Source: Lachnospiraceae bacterium (GTDB lineage Bacteria; Bacillota; Clostridia; Lachnospirales; Lachnospiraceae). From it: a stretch of DNA of 64,000 bases. The notes under the pieces are model-generated. The model was not told where the DNA came from and made no database searches. It saw only the letters and a list, made by a program, of their open reading frames with translations. Both the position numbers and the translations under genes were made by a program. Shown here in pieces: positions 8,267 through 18,157 of this stretch (positions within the stretch are counted from its first letter, which is position 1; every line of letters begins with the position of its first letter). The stretch lies in assembly GCA_017469935.1 (NCBI GenBank), contig JAFUFL010000066.1, positions 1 through 64,000 on the forward strand. The letters are read 5' to 3'.

Positions 8267-9145
8267 ATGAAAGATTATGTGATATGCATTGACGCCTCGG
8301 TAGATATTGATCAGAAATATATCGAAGATAACAATGTGGTCATCATCCCCATGAAGTATGTACTGGGAGAGACCGAACGCCTGATGGAAAACCGTCTGTC
8401 CGATCGGGAGCTTCAGGATTTCTACAATTCCATGCGGGCCGGCGAGATGACGCACACGAGCCAGATCACGCCTTACTTCTATCAGCAGGTTTTTCAGCGG
8501 GAAGCTTCCCTCGGCCGCGATATTCTCTACCTCTCCCTTTCGAGCGGACTCAGCAGCACCTACGCCTCTGCCCTGACGGCTGCCGAAGAGATCGAGGAGC
8601 AGTTCGAAGGCCTTAAAATCGAAGTTGTCGACTCTCTTGCCGCCACCGGCGGTATGGGGCTTCTCCTCATGATGGCTGTCCGCGCCCGGCAGGGCGGAGT
8701 TTCCCTCTCCGACAATGCGCAGGCACTTCGCGGCGCAGCCGGAAAAGTCTGCCACTGGTTCCTGGTGGACGATCTCAAATATTTAAGGCGCGGCGGGCGC
8801 ATTTCCGCCGCCACGGCCGTTGCCGGCACCGTACTCAACATCAAACCGATCCTCAAGATTGCCGATGACGGAACACTGATCAGCATTGCAAAAAAGAGAG
8901 GGCTATCGAAAGCGTCTCTGTTCCTTACGGATTGCTATAAGAACGCTGTCGACAAAGAACTTTCCAATGATGTGATCGTCGCGCACGCCGACAACATTTC
9001 GGAAGCGGAAGCCGTCCGGGACCGCGTTCTTTCCATCAATCCCGAAGCGAATGTACAGATCTGCGGTCTGAGCCCGGTGATCGGCGCCCATACGGGCCCC
9101 GGGATGCTGGCCGTCATCCATTGGGGAGACAGGAACTGCGTCTGA
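8267..9145 (+). CDS. DegV family protein (fatty-acid-binding, FakB-like fold)
   Basis: A protein of 292 aa. The ATG at 8267 has GGAGAG upstream; the open frame to 8177 crosses the operator. It begins VICIDASVDI and contains the family blocks SLSSGLSSTY (about 86-95), VDSLAATGGMGLL and LKYLRRGGRIS (about 168-178). DegV proteins bind a fatty acid and, as FakB, present it to the FakA kinase; other members have no assigned partner. No fakA-like gene is adjacent, although dhaL, which shares the FakA kinase domain fold, is 6 kb away. It is followed by two tandem terminators. Confidence 0.9.
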   Translation: MKDYVICIDASVDIDQKYIEDNNVVIIPMKYVLGETERLMENRLSDRELQDFYNSMRAGEMTHTSQITPYFYQQVFQREASLGRDILYLSLSSGLSSTYASALTAAEEIEEQFEGLKIEVVDSLAATGGMGLLLMMAVRARQGGVSLSDNAQALRGAAGKVCHWFLVDDLKYLRRGGRISAATAVAGTVLNIKPILKIADDGTLISIAKKRGLSKASLFLTDCYKNAVDKELSNDVIVAHADNISEAEAVRDRVLSINPEANVQICGLSPVIGAHTGPGMLAVIHWGDRNCV

Positions 9146-9179
9146 GCGGCGCGAGAATATACAAAAGCCTACAAAAAAA

Positions 9180-9215
9180 CAGCGCGTTTCCTTTGCAGGA
9201 ATCGCGCTGCTTTTT
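9180..9215 (+). terminator. Terminator of degV
   Basis: Stem CAGCGCG-T-TTCCT / AGGAA-T-CGCGCTG (9180-9192 with 9197-9209, one T-T mismatch) with loop TTGC, followed by CTTTTT. Confidence 0.85.
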
Positions 9216-9240
9216 ATGTTCGGGACCCGATACGCGGGCG

Positions 9241-9267
9241 GCCGCATCACGTGCGGCTCTGTTTTTT
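9241..9267 (+). terminator. Second hairpin terminator after degV
   Basis: GCCGCA-TCACG-TGCGGC followed by TCTGTTTTTT. A backup terminator in tandem with the previous one. Confidence 0.65.
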
Positions 9268-9311
9268 ACAGACTCACCGCCTGATGAGGCGGGAGATCAG
9301 CCCCCTTAAGT

Positions 9312-9563
9312 TCAATCGTCAAAATCAAAGTTTTCCGTGTTCTTATCTTTAAAGATGTGATAGACCTCTTCGATCACGTCATCATCGCAGGAAACCAGCG
9401 ACAGTTCCTCGTCCTCCTCCGACTCCACTTTCAGAATAACAACGGAGTCTTCCTCTTCCCGGATCAGCACGACATACCGGTCCCCCTCATATTCGATGGT
9501 ATCGAGCAGTTCGTATTCCTGCTCCTCTCCGTTCTCATCGACAAGAATAATAATATCTTCCAT
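9312..9563 (-). CDS. DUF1292 family small acidic protein
   Basis: A protein of 83 aa from the ATG at 9563, behind GGGGGGAG. It is very acidic and follows the DUF1292 pattern: an N-terminal ILVDENGEEQEYELLDTIEY, a central beta segment YVVLIRE with EEEDSVVILKV, and a C-terminal EVYHIF. DUF1292 proteins are conserved small cytoplasmic proteins in Firmicutes, usually near yrrK/yqgF or alaS, and have no settled role. Here the gene is alone between degV and the PTS gene. A cre-like sequence with two mismatches (9582-9595) lies just upstream of the start. Confidence 0.85.
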   Translation of the reverse strand: MEDIIILVDENGEEQEYELLDTIEYEGDRYVVLIREEEDSVVILKVESEEDEELSLVSCDDDVIEEVYHIFKDKNTENFDFDD

Positions 9564-9735
9564 TGATCTCCCCCCTTTGACCGAAAACGTTTCCTTTTTT
9601 CCCGGCCGCCAGCTCCCGCTGCTTGCACCTGTCAGAAATACGATATAGTATATTTTACCATGTTCTGCCATATTGCACACATTTTTCTTTTGTGATTATA
9701 AATTTTTTGATAATAAAGCTGAATAATGTATGTAT

Positions 9736-9764
9736 TGAAATCGTTTTCATAGCGTATGCTATAT
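9736..9764 (+). promoter_or_regulatory. Catabolite-responsive element (cre) in the ptsG promoter
   Basis: TGAAATCGTTTTCA (9736-9749) matches the CcpA consensus TGWAANCGNTTNCA at every position. It overlaps a -35 TTGAAA (9735-9740) with a possible -10 CTATAT (9759-9764, 18-bp spacing). CcpA binding here should repress transcription. Confidence 0.8.
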
Positions 9765-9778
9765 AGAGTAACCGATAA

Positions 9779-12004
<2,226 letters not shown>

Positions 12005-12047
12005 TCCGTCAGGTTTCGAAGCAAAACAAATATGTAAACTCAAAAGA

Positions 12048-12092
12048 GGCTGCCGCCCTAAGAATTATTCTTAGGGCGACGGCCCTTTTTTA
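12048..12092 (+). terminator. Terminator of ptsG
   Basis: GCCCTAAGAAT and ATTCTTAGGGC form an 11-bp stem (12055-12077) followed by GGCCCTTTTTT. Confidence 0.9.
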
Positions 12093-12130
12093 TGGACAGG
12101 GATGGATGGGCCCGGTTTTTCCGTTCATCA

Positions 12131-12155
12131 AAAAAACAGCCGTCAGGCTGTTTTT
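12131..12155. terminator. Small bidirectional terminator
   Basis: A run of six A, CAGCC-GTCA-GGCTG, then TTTTT. It can serve the minus-strand metallo-hydrolase (stop at 12235) or back up ptsG. Confidence 0.65.
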
Positions 12156-12234
12156 GAGTCGTGGCAGGGATCAACCTGAGCGTGTGCGTCATGCCCCTTT
12201 CAGTATGGTATAAATCAATAAATATTGCAGCTGC

Positions 12235-12888
12235 TTAGAAACTCAGCTTCCTGACCACTTCGATCGCCGGATCAACGCGGCCCGCGAATTCATCCGCGTC
12301 CGCAGGTTTCCCTACAATAGTCCCATAGTGAGTCGGAATCACGATGGCCGGCTTAAGAGCATTAATAAACGACGCCGCCTCCTTGGGATTCATGGTATAA
12401 GTGCCGCCGATCGGCACCATGGCGATATCGCAGTCAATAGACGCGTTTTCTTTGAGCGCGTCCGTATCACCGGCCACATAGATCTTTGCTCCGTCCACGG
12501 TCAGGACGTAGCCGATCCATCCGTTCCTCCTGGGATGAAAAGGCTTGAGCTTGTTGTAGGCAGGAACCGCTTTGATATAGATTCCCGCCGCGCTGATCAT
12601 ATCTCCCTCTTCCATGCAGAGATAGTCCTGAAGGGCGAACCCGTTCTTCTCCATATCGCCTTTCATGCTCGAAGGGACGACCAGTTTCGTAGAGCTTTTC
12701 CGTATTTTGGCGATGTCCGCCGGAGAAAAATGGTCATAGTGGGAATGCGTGACCAGGATCAGGTCGGCGTCCTTCGGGTTTCCCCCGATTTCCAGCGGAT
12801 CCAGGTAGATCACGGTCCCCTCCGCGCTCTCAATGCGAATGCTGTTCTGTGTGTTTACGGTAATCTGATCGGTCTTGAAATTACTCAT
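12235..12888 (-). CDS. MBL-fold metal-dependent hydrolase
   Basis: A protein of 217 aa from the ATG at 12888, with GGAGGAGAG upstream. The metal site motif THSHYDH is at about residues 48-54. Further ligands fit GDTD (about 130) and IPTHYGT near the C-terminus, giving the UlaG/UPF0173-like pattern. Such proteins hydrolyse phosphodiesters or lactones, and the substrate is unknown. It follows the SpoU methyltransferase gene after a 94-nt gap that holds a truncated element A. Confidence 0.85.
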   Translation of the reverse strand: MSNFKTDQITVNTQNSIRIESAEGTVIYLDPLEIGGNPKDADLILVTHSHYDHFSPADIAKIRKSSTKLVVPSSMKGDMEKNGFALQDYLCMEEGDMISAAGIYIKAVPAYNKLKPFHPRRNGWIGYVLTVDGAKIYVAGDTDALKENASIDCDIAMVPIGGTYTMNPKEAASFINALKPAIVIPTHYGTIVGKPADADEFAGRVDPAIEVVRKLSF

Positions 12889-12898
12889 TAACTCTCCT

Positions 12899-12920
12899 CC
12901 TTTTCCGCACACGTGTGCAT
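12899..12920 (-). repeat. Truncated element A remnant
   Basis: Only the TTCCGCACACGTGTGCAT end of element A is recognisable. It lies 62 nt past the stop of the SpoU gene, in the usual orientation. Confidence 0.5.
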
Positions 12921-12982
12921 GAACAAAGCCCGCAAAGCGGACTGACCTGCCGCCTGTAAATTTCCGTTCCCGCCTCTTCCTC

Positions 12983-13828
12983 TCATCTGTGCCCCAGCTG
13001 CCAGAACGCCACCGCGCTCGCAGCTGCCACATTCAGTGAATCTACGCCGTGGAACATCGGGATCATGACCGTGTAGTCGCAGTCCGCGATCGTCTGCGCC
13101 GCAAGTCCGTCTCCCTCCGTCCCCAGGATGACCGCCAGCCTGCTCTCCGCATTCAGCGCCGGATCCGTAATGGAAACCGAGTCGCTTCTCAGCGCCATGG
13201 CGGCCGTCTTAAACCCAAGCTCCCTCAGTGTTTCGAGTCCGGGATGAGGCCAGCCCGGATTCTTTCGGTCTCCGATAAATGTCCAGGGAATCTGGAAGAC
13301 CGTCCCCATGCTGACCCGCACTGCCCGTCTGTACAGCGGATCGCTGCACCCGTGCGTCAGAAGAACCGCGTCCATGCCCAGGGCCGCCGCAGACCGGAAA
13401 ATCGCTCCCACATTGGTGGGATTGACTACTTCTTCCAGTACACATATCCTCGATGCGCCCCGGACCGTTTCCTCCACCGAAGGCAGGGGCTTTCGCCGCA
13501 TCGCGCACAGGCAGCCTCTCGTGAGCGGAAATCCCGTCAGTTTTCTCAGTTCCGACTCCTGCGACGTGAAGACGGGGATCGGATCTCCCTGCTCTTCCTG
13601 CAGCCTTGTCAAAACAGTGCGCGCCTCTCCTTCCGCCCGACACTCGTCCAGGAGCAGCGAAACAGGCTCATAGCCGGCATTTAAGGCGCGTTCGATGACT
13701 TTAGGGCTCTCTGCTATAAACAGGCCTTCATGAGGCTCTCTGCAGTGGTAGAGCTGCGATTCCGACAGTTCTGTGTACACTTCCAGCCTCGGATCCCCCA
13801 GATTCTCTATTTGTGTGATTTGATACAT
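12983..13828 (-). CDS. SpoU/TrmH-family RNA 2'-O-methyltransferase
   Basis: A protein of 281 aa. The three SPOUT motifs are present in order: NPTNVGAIFRSAAALG (about 138-153), ILGTEGDGL (about 235-243), and IPMFHGVDSLNVAAASAVAF (about 254-273). These form the knotted AdoMet site and carry the catalytic Asn/Arg. The family methylates ribose 2'-OH in rRNA or tRNA; the target is unknown. Its start lies one nucleotide after the YolD-like stop, so it is the last gene of a closely overlapping operon headed by the lipoprotein and scpA. Confidence 0.92.
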   Translation of the reverse strand: MYQITQIENLGDPRLEVYTELSESQLYHCREPHEGLFIAESPKVIERALNAGYEPVSLLLDECRAEGEARTVLTRLQEEQGDPIPVFTSQESELRKLTGFPLTRGCLCAMRRKPLPSVEETVRGASRICVLEEVVNPTNVGAIFRSAAALGMDAVLLTHGCSDPLYRRAVRVSMGTVFQIPWTFIGDRKNPGWPHPGLETLRELGFKTAAMALRSDSVSITDPALNAESRLAVILGTEGDGLAAQTIADCDYTVMIPMFHGVDSLNVAAASAVAFWQLGHR

Positions 13829-13829
13829 A

Positions 13830-14051
13830 TCATTCCTTCATCCGGTCCCTTGCCATGACCTCGGCCAGCCTGCGAAGCGCTGTCTCCTCGATCACCTCGT
13901 CATATCCCGTCAACGCCGCAAACGGCGCGAACTGCGCCGCCCTCATCGCGCCGTCCATGCGCGGATGTCTGGCGGAGGTGTGATGCGGAAGGTCTATGAT
14001 ATCGCTGTAATCGTCAGGATTTCCACTTGTGCCCTTGCCGTATTCCTTCAA
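13830..14051 (-). CDS. YolD-like small protein
   Basis: A protein of 73 aa. The block DIIDLPHH...HPRMDGAMRAAQFAPFAALTGYDE fits the small YolD-like proteins found beside Y-family polymerases in Firmicutes. It is shortened at the C-terminus compared with the commoner versions of about 100 aa. Its ATG overlaps the TGA of the polymerase gene (ATGA), so translation is coupled. A role as a polymerase accessory factor is inferred from this neighbourhood only. Confidence 0.75.
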   Translation of the reverse strand: MKEYGKGTSGNPDDYSDIIDLPHHTSARHPRMDGAMRAAQFAPFAALTGYDEVIEETALRRLAEVMARDRMKE

Positions 14052-15589
14052 GCCTTGTGCCCTCCGATCTGACTGTTTCTCTCAATCGCCGTAGCGCCTT
14101 CCTCCAGGTTCATCCCTCTGACAATGGCATTACTGCCAAAGCGCTTTCGGATCTCCAGAACCGCTTTTTGTACTCTCTTGTCTTTTTCCTCCTGCTCTCT
14201 CCTGGCTGCCCGCTCTCTCTCAAGCGCTTCGTAGTCCGTGAAGAGATCCAGCTGCTCATAGGACGCGCCAGCGCTTTCGGCCTCCTCTTCCGGGATCACT
14301 CTCGCGGCCGCCACCGTAATCCTTCGGATCAAAAGAATGGGGTTCACGATCCGGTCGTAGAGCTTTTCCGCCTCCTGCAGGATGACACTCGCCAGGGAGG
14401 TGGGCCTGTCCAATGTGACCGAGCCATGCGCGTGTTTGGGCACCATGCGCCCGTACCAGTCCCTCACGATCTCCCCTCTGTAGTTCTCCCGGATCTCCGG
14501 GATCTCCAGGCTCTCCATGTCATAGCCGACAGTCAGAACGATGTGGTCCGTCACGAGATGCCTGTCCATGAGTTTGAGGCTCAGCTTGTCCATCATCTCC
14601 TTCATGACCAGCTTCCCCTTGGCGACGCTGTAGGCGCAGTGAAGGACCTGCCCTTCTCCGATGCTGTTCTCCGCCGGCCGGTAGGCCTTGATCTGCGCGA
14701 TCGTACAGGGCTCCCACCCCCACGCGTGGTCGATCAGAAGCTCCGCGTTGACGCCGAAAAGCTTGTAGAGAACCTCTTCATTCTCGATCGAACACCGGGC
14801 GACGTCGCCCATCGTCAGGATTCCTATCTTCCTGAGCTTATTCGCATATCCGCGCCCGACTCTCCAGAAATCCGTGATGGGCTTGTGGCTCCACAGTTTC
14901 TCCCTGTAGGACCTCTCATCGAGCTCCGCGATCCGAACGCCGTCTTCATCCGCTTCGATGTGCTTGGCGACGATATCCATCGCTATTTTGGCGAGGTAGA
15001 GATTGCTGCCGATCCCGGCGGTAGCCGTGATCCTTGTCTCCCTCAAAACGTCCCGGATCATGGTCTGCGCCAGCTGGCGCGCGGTCATCCCGTAGGTTTC
15101 CAGGTACTCCGTCACGTCCATGAAGACCTCGTCGATCGAATAGACGTGGATGTCCTCGGGCGCGATGTAGTGAAGGTAGATATTGTAGATCCTGGCGCTG
15201 TAATTCATGTAGTAGGACATGCGCGGCCGCGCGGCGATATAGTCCAGCTCCAGCTCCGGATGCTCGGCGAGCTCGGTACTGTCGCTTGATCGCCCGGTAA
15301 ACTCACTCAGCCCGAGCTTTCTGAGCCTTGTAAGGCGCTGCGCGTTATAGAGCTTCACCTTCTCCACGACCTCGAAAAGCCTTGCCCGGCCCGGGATTCC
15401 GATCGCTTTGAGGGACGGAGAGACGGCCAGACAGATTGTCTTCTCCGTCCGGCTCCGGTCCGCGACGACCAGATTGGCCGTCAGCGGATTGAGTCCGCGC
15501 TCATTGCACTCCACCGACGCATAGAAAGATTTCAGGTCGATGGCAATATAAGTCCTGGGCCTGTTTCTGTCAGTACCTGCGTGATTCAT
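14048..15589 (-). CDS. Y-family translesion DNA polymerase (UmuC/UvrX-like)
   Basis: A protein of 513 aa. Catalytic acidic residues are D18 in YIAIDLKSFYASVEC and D153/E154 in YSIDEVFMD. The thumb/little-finger region follows, with PITDFWRVGRGYANKLRKIG as the helix-hairpin-helix. QLDLF at 446-450 is a good beta-clamp binding motif, and a charged coiled tail follows. Length and sequence resemble the UmuC/UvrX branch rather than the shorter DinB. It performs error-prone bypass of lesions. It overlaps the upstream small orf (ATGA) and the downstream YolD-like gene. No LexA or SOS box was identified nearby. Confidence 0.92.
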   Translation of the reverse strand: MNHAGTDRNRPRTYIAIDLKSFYASVECNERGLNPLTANLVVADRSRTEKTICLAVSPSLKAIGIPGRARLFEVVEKVKLYNAQRLTRLRKLGLSEFTGRSSDSTELAEHPELELDYIAARPRMSYYMNYSARIYNIYLHYIAPEDIHVYSIDEVFMDVTEYLETYGMTARQLAQTMIRDVLRETRITATAGIGSNLYLAKIAMDIVAKHIEADEDGVRIAELDERSYREKLWSHKPITDFWRVGRGYANKLRKIGILTMGDVARCSIENEEVLYKLFGVNAELLIDHAWGWEPCTIAQIKAYRPAENSIGEGQVLHCAYSVAKGKLVMKEMMDKLSLKLMDRHLVTDHIVLTVGYDMESLEIPEIRENYRGEIVRDWYGRMVPKHAHGSVTLDRPTSLASVILQEAEKLYDRIVNPILLIRRITVAAARVIPEEEAESAGASYEQLDLFTDYEALERERAARREQEEKDKRVQKAVLEIRKRFGSNAIVRGMNLEEGATAIERNSQIGGHKA

Positions 15590-15894
15590 TCGTCGTCCTC
15601 AAAAGCGCCATAGCCGCGGCGCATCCCCAGGTCTTTCCCCCTCATTTTGGGATGTTCTTCGGCCTCTACGACCGAGCAGGCGAGAATCTGTTCAATCTTC
15701 TCCGCCTGTCCTTTGAGGTCAAAATAGCGCCTCATAGCACCCTCTTCCTCCCACCACTGTGAAAATGCTTTTCCCGGGTCCATGCTGTGGCGCTGCTCCA
15801 TTTCCACAAGGATGTCGGTCATCTTCTCGCGAAGGGCTTCCAGTTCGTCCTTATATCTCTTTTCATCAAACTGCGAGATCGTTCTCTTATACAT
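15586..15894 (-). CDS. Uncharacterised small protein between scpA and the polymerase
   Basis: A protein of 102 aa from the ATG at 15894, with GGGAA upstream inside the scpA 3' end. It overlaps scpA by 8 nt and the polymerase gene by 4 nt (ATGA). It is hydrophilic and predicted largely helical, with heptad-like charged stretches (residues 10-45) and a GKAFSQWWEEEGAMRRYFDL segment in the middle. No known domain is recognised. The overlaps suggest it is made in step with ScpA and the polymerase. Confidence 0.75.
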   Translation of the reverse strand: MYKRTISQFDEKRYKDELEALREKMTDILVEMEQRHSMDPGKAFSQWWEEEGAMRRYFDLKGQAEKIEQILACSVVEAEEHPKMRGKDLGMRRGYGAFEDDE

Positions 15895-16939
15895 GTTTCC
15901 CTTTGTTCCGTTTCCGATTTCTTTTCCAGATCCGGTTTCCCCGCATTTTGTGGTAAAAGAATATGCGTTTTCTTCCCACGGTATAGCGGTATACATAGCG
16001 TCCTCCGCCCAGCCTGTGCTGCCCGGAGCGATAAACCAGATGTCTCTTGACGGGAGGTTTGGGCTCCTCGGGCGTCTCGGGCTCCGGCTCGGCCTCAAGC
16101 GTCATTTCCGGCTCAGGCTCCGCCTCCGGCATCATCTCCGCTTCCGGCTCTGCCTCCGGCGTCGTTTTGGCCTCCGGCTCCGCCTGCTGCTCCTCCGGAT
16201 CGATCAGGTCGATCAGGATCCTGCCGAAGGGCTCCTCCTGCGTGATGCGGATCTTCTGATATTTCATCAGCTCCAATATCACAAGAAAGGTCACGATGAT
16301 CTCTTCCTTGCTGTTTTCCAGTTCGAGCATTTCCCTGAAATCGGCGTGAGGATGACCGGTCAGATAGGCGCGGATATAGAGCTCCTTGTCCGCGACACTG
16401 ATCTCTTCTCTCTGTATTTTGCCAAAGCCGCTTCGAATGGGGTCGACGCGGCTCTTCTTGCGCTTAAGGACCTCTTTGAACACCGTTTCAAGGCTCTGCA
16501 CGGTGCGGTCGCCGATCAGCTCTTCATAATTCAGAGGAGGTACGTAGCTGCGCACCTCCTCCGGAAGATCCTGTGGTTTGAAATAACTAAGCCCTGCATG
16601 CCGGTTCTTCTCTTTGAGTTCCTCCGACATATACTTGTACATCTTATATTCGAGAAGGCGTCTGACGAGTTCGTCTCTGGGGTCCTCTTCTTCGCCTTCC
16701 TCGTTCTCCTCCCGGGGAAGAAGCATGCGGCTCTTGATATCGAGAAGTGTCGCAGCCATGACCAGGAATTCACTTGTGACATTCATGTCATCGTGTTCCA
16801 TCTGATGTACATAGTCCAGATACTGATCTGTGATCGTCACAATGGGAATATCATAAATATCGATCTTGTTCTTTTCAATGAGGTGCATCAGAAGGTCCAT
16901 GGGTCCTTCGAACACCTGAAGTTTAAGCGGAATCGCCAT
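15887..16939 (-). CDS. scpA: Segregation and condensation protein A with C-terminal extension
   Basis: A protein of 350 aa; ScpA is normally about 250 aa. Residues 1-250 are typical: LKLQVFEGPMDLLMHLIEKN at the N-terminus binds the SMC neck, and the C-terminal winged helix ends near IDLIDPEE. ScpA is the kleisin of the SMC-ScpAB condensin that aids chromosome segregation. Residues 251-297 are a Glu/Pro/Ala repeat (PEAEPEPE units) and residues 298-350 are very basic and Tyr-rich (RRYVYRYTVGRKR-like), which resembles a nucleic-acid-binding tail. scpB is not next to it. Its ATG shares bases with the stop of the lipoprotein gene. Confidence 0.92.
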   Translation of the reverse strand: MAIPLKLQVFEGPMDLLMHLIEKNKIDIYDIPIVTITDQYLDYVHQMEHDDMNVTSEFLVMAATLLDIKSRMLLPREENEEGEEEDPRDELVRRLLEYKMYKYMSEELKEKNRHAGLSYFKPQDLPEEVRSYVPPLNYEELIGDRTVQSLETVFKEVLKRKKSRVDPIRSGFGKIQREEISVADKELYIRAYLTGHPHADFREMLELENSKEEIIVTFLVILELMKYQKIRITQEEPFGRILIDLIDPEEQQAEPEAKTTPEAEPEAEMMPEAEPEPEMTLEAEPEPETPEEPKPPVKRHLVYRSGQHRLGGGRYVYRYTVGRKRIFFYHKMRGNRIWKRNRKRNKGKHV

Positions 16940-17895
16940 CAGTTGCCGGTCTCCCCTTCTGTCGTGCCTTCAGACGCGCCTTCTGCTGCGCCTTCTGACG
17001 CGCCTTCAGCTGCACCTTCCGTCGCTCCATCTGTCACTGCTTCGTCTGCGCCTTCTGTCGTGCCTTCCGTTGCTCCTTCTTCCGTACTCTCCCCGGAAGA
17101 ATCGCCGTCTTCCGCGTCCTCACCGGAAGCAGTATCCTCCGCAGCTTCTTCTGTGGAAGAATCTGCTGCGGTTTCTGTTGCCGCGGAAGTGGTGGCAGCG
17201 GCAGCCGCCTCCTGCGTAGTCTCCGCGCTCGCAGACTGAGGCCTGTTTTCTTCCAGATTTGTGACAAGCCATTTTTTATCAATTTTTTCAAGGGACAGTA
17301 TGGTCTTTTCATCGGAAGGCGCGCTGCTCTCAAGCTCCTCCTGCATCTTTCCGATGACGATGGGAATCAGATCGTTGTAAATCTTTTTGTACATCGCGCT
17401 TTCGCCTTCGTCTTTATAGATAGCGATCAGTTCATCGTAATGCTCAGACTGGTAATCCTTGATCATGGCACGTGTATCATCCGACAGTTTGGATGATGAT
17501 TCCGGATCATAGCCGAGCGTAATCTTTGCCGTTACACTGGCCTTGTTTTCCTGAACCTTTATATCCTGGATCTCGAAGCTTTTGTAGGCCTTATCCACGA
17601 CTCTTCCCACATACTCGTCAACGACCTTCTGTGCCTCTTCATCCATATCTTCTTTCTGAACGCCCATTGCCGTATAAAATGTCTCGGCGAGATAATCCGG
17701 GTCCATGAGCTTCATTGTCTTGCTGTTCATGAAGTCTTCAGTGGCATACTGTGCAGCCGCATCCATGTCATTATTGACAATTGCATTCAAAAATCCTTCC
17801 GCAGTCTCCGTAACAGCCTTTTTGTCACCGTTACAGCCGGTAAGGATCAATACCGTTAATGCTGTCAGCAGCACTGTGATCAATTTCCTGCTCAT
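16939..17895 (-). CDS. Secreted lipoprotein with Thr/Glu/Gly-rich tail
   Basis: A protein of 318 aa from the ATG at 17895, six nucleotides after AGGAGG. A lipoprotein signal ends in LILTGC with the lipidated Cys at 21. Residues 25-215 look like an NTF2-like/DUF4878-type domain (AEGFLNAIVNNDMDAAAQYA near the start). Residues 225-318 are low complexity, Ala/Thr then Glu/Gly repeats of the form EGATEGTTEGA. It would be anchored outside the cytoplasmic membrane. It heads the scpA operon, with a good promoter at 17936-17964. Confidence 0.8.
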   Translation of the reverse strand: MSRKLITVLLTALTVLILTGCNGDKKAVTETAEGFLNAIVNNDMDAAAQYATEDFMNSKTMKLMDPDYLAETFYTAMGVQKEDMDEEAQKVVDEYVGRVVDKAYKSFEIQDIKVQENKASVTAKITLGYDPESSSKLSDDTRAMIKDYQSEHYDELIAIYKDEGESAMYKKIYNDLIPIVIGKMQEELESSAPSDEKTILSLEKIDKKWLVTNLEENRPQSASAETTQEAAAAATTSAATETAADSSTEEAAEDTASGEDAEDGDSSGESTEEGATEGTTEGADEAVTDGATEGAAEGASEGAAEGASEGTTEGETGN

Positions 17896-17935
17896 TATCA
17901 TCCTCCTTGGCCAGATAGTTCTGTCGTCATCTTTT

Positions 17936-17964
17936 AGAATAACAGTTCTATCACGATTCGTCAA
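17936..17964 (-). promoter_or_regulatory. Promoter of the lipoprotein-scpA operon
   Basis: A -35 TTGACG (17959-17964), 17 bp, and -10 TATTCT (17936-17941) on the minus strand, about 40 nt before the start codon. Confidence 0.75.
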
Positions 17965-18030
17965 AAAAAATGGTTAAAATACAGGGTTTTTTCATGATTT
18001 TTCCGTCTGCGCACAGCTTATTGCTTCGCG

Positions 18031-18070
18031 CAAAAAAAGACTGCCGCAAAGAGCGGCAGTCCTTTTCTTC
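18031..18070 (-). terminator. Terminator of the opp operon
   Basis: GACTGCCGC-AAAGA-GCGGCAGTC (18039-18061). On the minus strand it is followed by TTTTTTT; the plus side also has CCTTTTCTT. It lies about 100 nt past the oppA stop. Confidence 0.9.
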
Positions 18071-18157
18071 AGGCTGTGAGTATGATATTATCAATGGTTT
18101 CGCTCAGGAAGATTTTCAAAACCTGTCCGTCTTTCTCTGAGCGGAGCTGATCAATGA

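Noticed and set aside
15782-17239. Long plus-strand reading frame opposite scpA and the lipoprotein (also 18299-20086, 10127-12043 and 30232-31917 on opposite strands of oppA, ptsG and alaS)
   Set aside because: Antisense frames kept open by GC-biased third positions and repeats. Composition is unlike a protein and the opposite strand has clear domains.
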